Assembly (NCBI GenBank): GCA_001598975.1
Contig: BBXU01000632.1
Span: 1-40,635, forward strand
DNA: 40,635 bases
Direction: 5' to 3'
Source of the DNA: Parachlorella kessleri
Taxonomy: Eukaryota; Chlorophyta; Trebouxiophyceae; Chlorellales; Chlorellaceae
The notes under the pieces were generated by a model, which was given only the letters and a program-made list of their open reading frames with translations, had not been told where the DNA came from and made no database searches. Position numbers and translations under genes: made by a program. Of this stretch, positions 32,140 through 40,635 are shown one piece after another; within the stretch, counting starts at the first letter, position 1, and every line of letters starts with the position of its first letter.

Positions 32140-33249
32140 GCTGGCAGGACGCTCGAGTGTCCCTGCAGCAGGGCAGCCTTGTAAATTTCACTGGCAGGCG
32201 GAGTGCTCTCTCTTGGCACCTTCTGACTTGTTACTTCATTCCCTTTCCGACTGTTGCTCAGCTCACCGACACAGGCTGCCCCTCTGCTTGGCTGGGTGTT
32301 GCTTGGTGTTAAGTGGTTGGATGGCCCTCCTGAGTTTGGCCCGAAAGCAAGTTACCCCAGTGCAGACGAGACATGCACCAAGATGAACATGCTTACCTGC
32401 AGAAGTGGTGGGTGGGCCCGCTGTGTCGTGGGTGGAGCCTGGCCTTGTGGGATGCAATACCAAGGCCGCTTTGTAAGAGTCACAGAGCCTGCCAACAAGA
32501 GCTGCGCTTTATCAAGAGTCCAAGCGTGGAGGGGAGAAACTTCGAGACAAGCGAAGGTAGGAGGTCGTCTTATTAAGCAGGTACCTCGTACAATACAGGC
32601 TTTATCTCTGAGCTGTGGTCTATTCCCTAAAGTGCACAGATGATCAGATGATGACGACGACGCTTCCCATCAAGCCCGCGCCCAAGATGACCAGAAGATG
32701 ATCGTGTGGGAAGCTATGCCCGCTGCCTGGCCACGCTGCGCCTGTCATGACAGCTGGCGGCGCAACACGTCAGGGCCCTTTACGCCGCAAGTAATGGGAT
32801 AGGAGAGTTATGGAGTGTTGCTGTGACGATTTTGACTAAGCTTAAGATATTCTCTCCCTGGAAGTCTTGCTGGATTGCCTGAGGTAGCCGGTTAGTGATC
32901 GCTGGCATGTCCTGTTCCTCGGGGAAAGGTGCAGCCCTGGGGGAAGGTGCAGAATACACAGAAACTCAGTGCGAAAGGGCAGTGCAGTGATACACTGCAC
33001 ACAGTCCACCACTTGTACACCCCAACAGGGCTAAGATAATGGCACCAATCACACAACAGAGCTTGAGGACAAATGAGGAGACCAGAAGCACAAGCGCTAT
33101 AACAAACAAAAACAAATGCCAAACAGGGCAGAGAAATTGGCACGAACATCATGTTGCGTCATTCGGCGGAGCTGCCACCCACGCCCTGGCCCCCCCTTTC
33201 CAGAAGGCTCACGGCGTGAGGTCCGCAGGACCGCCGCAGCCCCATCAAG
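32140..33249. other. Intergenic region, DUF1295-like 5' end to fasciclin-gene 3' end
   Basis: Contains a gatgatgacgacgacg-like stretch near 32640-32665, two similar ggggaaaggtgcag / gggggaaggtgcag repeats near 32920-32950, and no recognised gene. The promoter of the minus-strand DUF1295-like gene should be just right of 32139. Confidence 0.5.
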
Positions 33250-36200
33250 CTAGGCAGCAAAGATAAGGTGCAGGTCAGGCACCTGCACGCAGGGGAGGGG
33301 TGCGATTATGATTCCTTTGATTTGGTTCAAATCGCGGACAGGCCCTGCCCCCCGCCAAACCCACATCCAGTGGGAGAGAACCAAGCCAAACAAGTGCGGC
33401 TTGCTAAAACAAGCAGAGACACCACTGGGCTCCTCCTTCCAGGCACTCCACTAACAGGGCATTTGGGGAGGTGCTGTGACGCTGCTGCTCAGAATTTACA
33501 AATTGCATGTGATCCTTGGCCGGGTTGAAATTCTCACCAGCACACGGTCGATTTTATGCAGCACAGTCTTGCAACCCAGGAGATCGCTCTGCACCACCTG
33601 CAGACTCGCAGCAACGCAGGGTCATGGGTGAATCCCATGACATGCCAGCTGGCCCAACCTATGGGGACAGCAGGGCTGCAAGACGCCGCACGCAGGGCAC
33701 CCACGTTCTCCCCAAAGCTCAACCAGGAAACCAGACCTACCCTGGATTCCTGGGTATCCCCAAACAGGCAAAACACTGCACGCAGGGCAACCAAGATTCC
33801 ATTCAAGCTCAATCAGGAAACCAGACCTACCCTGGATTCCTGGGTATCTCCGGACGGGATGAGGGTCACAAGCTGGGCGGCACGGTTGGTCATCTTGTTG
33901 ACCTGTAAAAATGTCCAGTACCCAGTTTGGAGAGATCATACCATCCACATGTGCCTCATATGAGAGGCTATACAGTCTGCTGCAAAGCAAAAGACCTGCT
34001 GCACTTGCGGTTGTTACTTTGACGGAGCAGCCAACAGCCAGGGCCCGCTGCCTACCTCCAGCTGTGTGGCCGCCTTGGCAGCAGTACTCTGCCACAAGGA
34101 CTTGGTAGCAGCGGACAACCAGGTGGAGAGTCTCTGGGAGTCCATCATGCCGGAAACAAACAGCGTGTCCCCTGGGACGTAGTGGTAGGCCATGAGCCTT
34201 GAGACCAGGGTTGGCTGACTGGTGAGCAGGTCTGTGGCTTGCTTGAGCCCCAGGCCCTTGGCGTAGGCTGCGAACGCGTCGTTGGTGGGCGCAAAGACGG
34301 TGCCGGTAGCGGTGGTGTTTGCCAGGAGGTACGCTAGCCCAGACGACTGCACATGGGACACAAGCAGCAGAGCCTCTGAGCAGCTAACCTGCTGATATGC
34401 AAGGGGCGCAGTTGGCTGCCACTCCCATGGCAAAGTGGCAAGAAAGTCACCAGGCAAGCCACCCCTGACACGCCCATGCAATGCAATGCCCAAATCAGCA
34501 CTCTTCCAGGCTCTTAAGGTAAGCCAACACTGGCAGGCCTACAACCCCCAGGCACTTCCAGCAGCTGCCATGGTAAGTGCCACACAGCGCAGTAGTCCTC
34601 TGCTGGGGCCCACCTTGGCGGCAGCTACAAACATGGACATGGCGGGGTCGCTCTGAGCGAGCTCCAGGGCTGTCTCGCAGGTTGGCTGCGCGCGAGCGGG
34701 AGCAGGGGCAGGGGACTTGGTAGGCGAGGGGCTGGCTAGCAGGGCTACCCCTACAGAGCTGGGGCTGGGGCTCGCACCCACTGGCTTGGGGGAAGCTGCA
34801 ATGGGCACTGGAGCTTGGATAGGGCTGAGGGCAGGAAGTGGGCTGGGGCTGGGGCTGGCTGCTACAGGGCTTGGGCTTACGGGCGGCACAATCTGCACTG
34901 GAGGCAGCAGTGGGCCACCACTGGGCTGCTGGGGCGATGATGCAGGCATCACTGCCGGGCCGCTAATCTTGGGGCTGGTAGTTAGGCTCAGGGCTTGGTC
35001 CCAGGCCCACGCTTGCGGGTTTGGCGCCGGCGGCGGGGGCTGCAGCAAGCATGTAGGCCGTTTTCAGGATGACATTTCAGTGTGTTTGGGGCTGCCTTTG
35101 CAGGGCAGCAGGAAGGTAATTACTCAAGTTTGCTGTTTGGAGACCAGCGACATTGTGAGGGGGTGCACTGTCATTGAGAGCAACTCAACCAGGCAGTGTT
35201 GTTGAGCTAAGCAGCATCATGCGTTGCCAGCCATTTCCATGCAAAGTGGGTACAGGCATGAGGTTCACCAGTCCTGTGCCACAGAAGCACTTAAGCCTCA
35301 CATTCTGGTTGGCCAGGACTCGAGGGTTTTCTACCGGCAGGGGCGTTGAGGGGCTTGGTGTTGGCGATGGTACCTGGAAGCAAGCAGGGAAGCAAAACTT
35401 TTTAGCCGTAACAATGCGTGCACTGTTGTACCTGTGTGCCTGCCTGCCTGCCAATAGTTGCCCCTGGGGTTGAGGCCTCAGGCTCAGGGCTAAGCAAATG
35501 CACCTCACAAAGTCAATATGCTGGTACGCCTTGTAGTACACTTGGTGTCCAACCACTACCACAAGGGCGACTGCTGGCTAGCATGGTTACTGGCACTTGT
35601 GTATCCTTCAGCAGCTGACAAGCGTCACAGAGGGAGTTGGCTTTCTACGGCGGAGCCTTTAGACGGCATGCAAGCCAGACTCGCTGCGCTGACAATGCAA
35701 GTTCCCTGGCATGGCAGGAGGGTGCTGTACAACACAACTTGCACGCCTGCCTTGGACTAGCTAGGTCCAAGGTGCTTTAATGGGAGTCATTCCAAGGTAC
35801 TTTTGAGAGAACATCCATGAATAATCAACATGAGCCTGGTTTGTGACGGAAGTCTGAGTTCGTCTCACCGGTGGGGTTTGGGGAGTGGGACTAGGGGGCG
35901 GAGGGGGGCTTGTGACTGCGGGGGAGGGTGGCTGGGGGCTAGGGCTGGGGGTTGCTGATGAAGGCAGCGGGGGGCTGGGGCTGGGGCTAGGGATCGGGCT
36001 GGGGCTGGGGCTGGGGCTGAGGCTAGGGCTAGGGCTAGGGCTGGGGCTGGGGGTGGAGATTGGACTGGGGCTGGGGCTGGGGATCGGACTGGGGCTGGGG
36101 CTGGAAATTGGGTTGGGACTAGGCATTGGGCTGAGGGCAGGTGGGGAAGGGCTCTGCAAGACAGAAAGCCACGTAGCAATTTCAACAAGGAGATGCATGA

Positions 36201-38486
36201 GTACACTGGTGGCACCTATTCTCAAATTTCATGCATGACTGGACTGCTACCGACGGGGCAGGGCATGACTAACGCAACAGGTCGGGACCCTTGCCACTAC
36301 AAGGCACTCTGACAATGCATTTTGAAGCACAGCTCAGCGTCTCACTGCATCACTGCCACTCACTGGCGAGCTAGCAGGGGAAGTGCTGGGGGCAACAGAC
36401 GGGGACAAAGCCAAAGCCGGGCTTGAAGTCACCGCCGGGGATGGTGACAGCTGGCTTGGGGCCGCAGCAGGCCCAGCGCTTGGCACCAGGACTTTGTCTA
36501 TGATGTGGACCGTGAACTGGCAGGTGGGGATGTCAGCCCTCACGACCTGCATCAAATAGAGGGAAGTGAAACGAGGATTGCAGCAGGCGCGGCAGCTGCA
36601 ACTGGCGCTCCTATAGGGAGGTGCACTGCCCATCACAGGTCTCCAGCCTGTGTTTTTTTTTTTTAAACCTGTCCCACGGCGACCTCCCGAGAGAGACGCT
36701 GTAGATAGGTGGAGGAGAACCAGCTAGAGGCACAACATCTCTAGTTAACAACTAGGGTCGCAAAGTCCCCCTTTGAAGCCAAGTACGAAGTACAGGGTTG
36801 ACCCAAAGTGGCCGGCTCTAGGTCCGGGGCGGCAGGGATCGAACCGACCTGTGTGATTTGGGGGCGCTAAAAAGAGCCATTACAGCCCTTGGCCTTGAGA
36901 CATCCACCAGAGCAAACTGGGCGAGGATTCTCAGGCAAGTGCACACCGAACAGCTGTGAACCCCAGGACACTCCTGACCAGATCTCCGCTGCCCAGCCCA
37001 GGTTGCCGCACCTTAGCAGAGGGCCCCCCGCCCGCAGGCCTGACAGCAACATCGAAAGTAGTGTTCCACTGGGTCCTGGAAACCAGCCTGGTTGTCTTGT
37101 CCTGCAGGAATGTATCAAGCCCCAAATTTGAAGCGCTGCATTGATGCGCGTGTCAAAACACATGTTGGGGCACCGGCGGTTTCAGCGTTCCTGTCAGAGG
37201 AGTTCTGCAGCAGCCCCACCCACCCACACAGACACACACAACACCCATCAACGCACCCACAACCGCCGCCATTACTAGCGCCATGTGTAGCCAGCTGTAC
37301 CCTCTGATGCACACTACACCTAGGGTATAATCCATCACAGATTCTGTGCCCCGGCGGCTTACCACCAGGAGCTGGGTGCTGTTTCGCGCGGCCACCGTGG
37401 CATTTTCAGGGAGCCTGGCGCTGAGCAGGGTTGGCAGCCGCTGCTGGTTCTTCAGGGTTGCTGCCTTGTAGGAAGCGCTGGGAACCAGGTGGAAGCTCAG
37501 CAGCTGCAGCACATGCGGGACAGGAGCGTGAGGAGCATGAGGAGCATTGAGGAGCATGAGGAGCTCAGGAGCCCCTGGTACCTCGTAGGTGTGGATGGGT
37601 CCATGAATGCAGCCTGACAATAGATGGAGACATAAGAGGACTGGAGGATATGGTGCGCTTGGCACTGTGCGTCACAGGAGCTGGTACACGTTGTCCACAC
37701 AGTTGAATAGCACCTGCGTGCTTGCCCAGCTTTAGCAGCATCCAGCGACAGGTCTAGGCCTGGTTGCCTTACCTGCACAAGGCCATCCTTGTTGTCCAGG
37801 AAATCCCCAGGCGACTGCCCCAGCTGCGTCAGGTAAGCATCGAAGGCTTCATTGCTGGGGGCAAACAGCGTTCCGGAAGCTGCCTCGAGGACTGAGTCCA
37901 TCCCAGACTCCTGTAGCAATAAAACAGCTTACACATGATGCGCACAGCTGTAGCCTCCACTGCGCTGATGCTGCAGCGCCGAAGGTGTGTAGGAGCAGCA
38001 GCCTTCACAAAAGCTGGCCACTGAGCAAGCACATCAAGCAGCAGCTCGTCACATTGCAGGTGAACGTTCAAAGGGTTCCTTTTTGGTCTAGCCTCGCAAG
38101 CATCCCACCCAAGCTGCGCATACTTACGAATACAACGGCGGTCATGGCCTGCAGGTCGTCGTCATCAGTTATCAGCTCCAAGATGTTTGTGCACCGAGCG
38201 CCAGGATTGCTGGCCACTGCATGAAGCTTCCAAGCCTCGAGGCCATGAGGTGTGCAGTGCAACGGAATAGGTGCATAAGCCAGTGCTGAGACCAGAAAGG
38301 CCTTGCAAAGAATTAAGACGCATGCCCTGGTGGGATACAGACTTGTCCCGCGCCTGACTAATGAAGCCCTTGTTTCGCGCCTATCAAAGTTCCGGTAACA
38401 GGATGCATGAGCTACACACCTGGTTGTTGACAAGCGCCACCATGAAGAATGGCCAGTAGGGCCACAACAATGAGCAGACTCCCCAT
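33250..38486 (-). CDS. Secreted two-domain fasciclin (FAS1) protein with Ser-Pro linker, algal-CAM-like, 13 exons
   Basis: Exons in order: 38486-38420, 38216-38128, 37910-37773, 37503-37363, 37101-37012, 36546-36364, 36153-35869, 35373-35335, 35039-34614, 34346-34056, 33902-33831, 33597-33538, 33282-33250; 1914 nt, 637 residues. A signal peptide ([20 protein letters not shown]) is followed by FAS1 domain 1, about 25-200, with [18 protein letters not shown] and [12 protein letters not shown]. Next is a Ser-Pro-rich linker (about 200-455) and FAS1 domain 2 (about 455-632) with [20 protein letters not shown] and [17 protein letters not shown]1 domains mediate extracellular adhesion; (Ser-Pro)n tracts are usual sites of hydroxyproline O-glycosylation. 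N-glycosylation sequons are present (NAT, NST, NTT). The order differs from Volvox algal-CAM, whose extensin-like part precedes two FAS1 domains. Uncertain: end of exon 6 (a read-through stop at 36334 is the alternative), exon 8, and the end of exon 11, where an earlier donor after CAGCTT would fit the family better. Confidence 0.85.
33686..33851. repeat. Tandem repeat spanning the exon 11 donor of the fasciclin gene
   Basis: Two copies of about 85-90 bp share aggaaaccagacctaccctg, the following gattcctgggtatc, and a flanking cacgcagggcaccc / cacgcagggcaacc block. On the coding strand each copy contains the exon 11 tail (GATACCCAGGAATCCAGG) and its GTAGGT donor. Confidence 0.85.
35935..36130. 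repeat. (GGGGCT)n-type G-rich repeat coding for the Ser-Pro linker
   Basis: The plus strand repeats ggggct/agggct hexamers for about 190 bp, with runs of four G every six bases. It lies in exon 7 of the minus-strand fasciclin gene and codes for [12 protein letters not shown]. The template strand is therefore the G-rich one. Confidence 0.9.
36653..36900 (-). mobile_element. Candidate tRNA-derived SINE in a fasciclin-gene intron
   Basis: On the minus strand a pol III B-box-like sequence (GGTTCGATCCC, 36845-36835) is followed by about 170 bp of unique sequence and ends in a 12-A tail (written as T at 36653-36664). It lies in the intron 36547-37011, in the same orientation as the gene. An A-box about 35 nt upstream (TGGCTCTTTTTAG) is only a partial match, and no clear target-site duplication was found. 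Confidence 0.4.
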
Positions 38487-40081
38487 GTATCCTTTCCAAA
38501 CAAGTAGGACGTTGATATCGCTAAAAATTTCCACGCGGGCTAGCCCGCACAACAAGCAAGTAGAGGATACTGCCCTTGCTGTTCTGTAACGAATGCGCTC
38601 GCGCCTGTCCGAACCCAAGCGGGAGAAATCACGACCCCGCCGAGGCAACACGCGGACGCCATCCCCACTTAGAAGGCTTTCTTCTGATATATCCATGTTC
38701 CTAAATGCAAGAAATCGAACAGGTTGCAAGAACGCACCCCGAGCGACACGCCTGCATGACAGGTTGGGAGCCCATAGACCCACTGCTGTAAGGTAGGACT
38801 AATAACGCGCCGGTACAGCGTTTTCCAAACTCTCTATAAGAAGCACCAGGCCAGTGCACTCACTACATCTGCTAAATTTGCTGAAGACCAAGGAGGGAGA
38901 GCCCACCATGCCTCCACCCCCTCCCAGCCCCGCCTCGCCTGCACCACTCAAGGTGCAGTCACGTGTACCAAATCATCGGCAATTTTGACAGGCCCTCAGA
39001 CCCAACTCCTTACATACCTGCGCTAGCCAGGAGGGAACCTACCGCACATCCTCCGTGCCACCACTGCAGATCAGCACTAGTTGGATGAGCCGCGCCACCG
39101 TGTCTAGCTTCCAAGACGCATCGGGCTTTGTAGGTTTGATCTGAGGTAAGCAGCTGCAGGTGGCTGAGCAGCTGTTGGATCGATGACTGCCTCCAGCTGG
39201 GAACTCTCTTCCCCACCATCCGAGACACCCAAATTAGGGGCAGGCCTAGCAGCCATTGGGGGCTGTCAGCCCAGCCATATGTGGCCGTCAGGGGTAACTC
39301 TCTCCGAACTTGACACCTGGGTCGCGGCTACTAGGGCAGCCGCGCGCTTGCTGTTAGAGGGTTGCCAACAAGACATCAAACGCTGTGCAGAACTGTCAGA
39401 TTGGCGCGCCAGGCTCACGACAGCCTGACTGGAAGCCTCCTCCCCAGGCACACCGCCTGCGGCAAGCGAGCTGCGATGTCAGTGGTCGCCATAGCAGCAG
39501 CACTACCAGCCCGGGCAGCAATGTGCTGGTCAACAGCACAGAAATTGGCTGTATGACACACATGCCTACGGCGGTAACGCTGGTTGCACTCACACAGTTA
39601 CGAAGCAGCAGCATCTCGGGCTGGGGGGACCCTCACTGAGTGGCGCCAGGAGCTCTTTTCCACACAAAGCCGGTTCGGATAACACTTCAAAGCCTGAGGA
39701 GGCTTAGCAAGTGGCTGAAAACCTTGAGGATAAGCCATAGGCCACCTGGACTGGGAGTATGGCTGCCTTAGGAGAAGCCCTAGCCCCTGCACCTCGTCTG
39801 GCATGGGAGCTGCCCCTGCTAGCTTCGAGCTAGCAGGGGCATGGCACTCAGTGCAGGCTGACCGCTGATCAGCCCTGCTGATCCGACCTGCTGATAAGAT
39901 GCAACACCTCAATATCTTCTGCCATCGTCTCTGTCAACAGCAGGGACCTAGCACTAGGCCGTCGAAAACAGGGGCGCTCCCCGGGGCTTCCTTTTCTTCA
40001 GAGATAACAGATTCGTAAAATATTAAGCAAGAGGGACCCAGGTAAGAGTTGATGATGAATAGCAAGAAGCATCAGCAACAC
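38487..40081. other. Upstream region of the fasciclin gene; no supported gene
   Basis: The fasciclin promoter must lie just right of 38486. A plus-strand frame from ATG 38593 to 38796 (MRSRLSEPKREKSRPRRG start) and another from 39183 to 39428 (containing TLSELDTWVAATRAAARLLL) look mildly protein-like and could be exons of a divergent plus-strand gene. No splice path joining them and no family match could be established. A perfect short hairpin lies at 39811-39841. Confidence 0.4.
39811..39841. repeat. Perfect 14-bp inverted repeat with 3-nt loop
   Basis: The arms tgcccctgctagct and agctagcaggggca are exact reverse complements separated by tcg. A GC-rich hairpin in either strand; no adjacent gene end explains it. 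Confidence 0.9.
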
Positions 40082-40535
40082 CTGACTGAGGGGGGTTACA
40101 TGCCATTAGCTTACGTGCATTTGCGACGCTTGACCAAATCTGGCGCTCCTGCCTAGCAGGACACAAGTGCAAATCGCAGAACGATAGCAGATGTGCGGCG
40201 GTAAGGTAATGCTTACCCAAGGCAAAACCTGTGGTGTTCAGTAAGAGCAGGACACCCACAAGCACAGTCGGTCGCAAAGGCCACCCTTGAGTAAAAGCAT
40301 CTATAGTGCTTCAAGGAAACCAGCCCAAGCTTCTAACCTACAAATGGAGTCCAGCAATGAAGTGAAGAGGTACAGTACCCTAGAAATCCCTCAAGTCCAG
40401 CAGTTATATGGAAGCAAGTGTGCAAAAGCAACACCGAAGACCTCGGTCCAGCCGGCCGGGTGCAATTGAGCCCCATCGTCACCGCCCTGCCCCCACAATC
40501 CCACGAAAATCAAAGGCTCCTAGGGCACTGCTCGT
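40082..40535. repeat. Dispersed repeat, copy B
   Basis: Second copy of the element at 3951-4420, same orientation, about 36 kb away. It keeps gcttgaccaaatctggcgct, cttacccaaggcaaaacctg, agtaaaagcatctatagtgc and cctcggtccagccggccggg. The minus-strand peptides NTTGFALGKHYLTAA and GGDDGAQLHPAGWTE are conserved too, while the surrounding frames differ by indels. No gene is seen after it to the window end. Confidence 0.7.
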
Positions 40536-40635
40536 GTCAGGTGACAAGCGTGCGGCGGTGCTATAGAACATATGTTGTAGGCTTGTGGTTATCAAAGCGA
40601 GCCGCCTCAGGCGCGGCAGGCTAAGGCACACTGCT

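Noticed and set aside
31675..32184. 169-residue plus-strand open frame
   Set aside because: Exact antisense of the DUF1295-like first exon, whose minus-strand product has family motifs.
35885..36238. Plus-strand Gly-Leu repeat protein (GLGLGLG)
   Set aside because: It is the reverse reading of the Ser-Pro linker exon of the fasciclin gene; no independent evidence for expression.
36835..36845. tRNA gene at the GGTTCGATCCC motif (minus strand)
   Set aside because: The T-arm stem would have a mismatch, no matching acceptor stem or anticodon arm could be folded, and a poly-A tail follows. A SINE head fits better.
37320..37362. Longer fasciclin exon 4 ending at 37320 (CTAG/GTGTAG)
   Set aside because: It would put exon 5 out of frame. 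The donor GTG/GTAAGC at 37363 keeps phase 0 and gives a continuous FAS1 domain.

Overview
The window looks like nuclear DNA of a chlorophyte green alga, probably of the Chlamydomonas/Volvox/Haematococcus kind. Genes are split into many short exons with GT-AG (a few GC-AG) introns and mostly TGCAG acceptors. TGTAA-type polyadenylation motifs follow some genes. There is a Ser-Pro-rich two-domain fasciclin protein of the type found in volvocine extracellular matrix, and poly-Gln and microsatellite tracts are common. No bacterial operons, rRNA, CRISPR array or convincing tRNA was seen. The species assignment is inference.

Layout. 284-3753 (-): complete 9-exon MYG1-family exonuclease gene. 3951-4420: first copy of a dispersed repeat whose second copy is at 40082-40535. 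4625-7387 and 7966-10451 (+): a tandem duplication of a 6-exon gene for a type II membrane GT8-like glycosyltransferase, upstream region included. 10480-10740: 125-bp tandem repeat. 11299-19628 (+): a gene of about 18 exons encoding a glucosamine-6-phosphate deaminase fused to a PIG-L/LmbE deacetylase domain, an architecture I know from Bacteroidota. 20580-24111 (-): 8-exon SETD9-like SET-domain gene with a poly-Gln insert and a long inverted repeat in one intron. 24798-26718 (+): unidentified multi-pass membrane protein. 27392-30389 (+): membrane-anchored coiled-coil protein with 28-residue repeats. 31202-32139 (-): DUF1295/ICMT-like membrane reductase or methyltransferase family. 33250-38486 (-): 13-exon secreted FAS1/(Ser-Pro)n/FAS1 protein, with a candidate SINE in one intron. 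38487-40635: mostly non-coding with hairpins and the second dispersed-repeat copy.

The genes do not form an obvious pathway, as expected for a eukaryotic nuclear locus. Two themes recur. One is carbohydrate and cell-surface biology: GT8-like pair, amino-sugar deaminase/deacetylase, fasciclin glycoprotein. The other is local tandem duplication, at whole-gene scale (the glycosyltransferases) and at the scale of exon tails with their splice donors (deaminase intron 6 and fasciclin intron 11).

Exon boundaries were derived by hand from splice signals, reading-frame continuity and recalled family motifs. Summed exon lengths are divisible by three in the models given. Start codons and a few junctions marked in the entries are uncertain.
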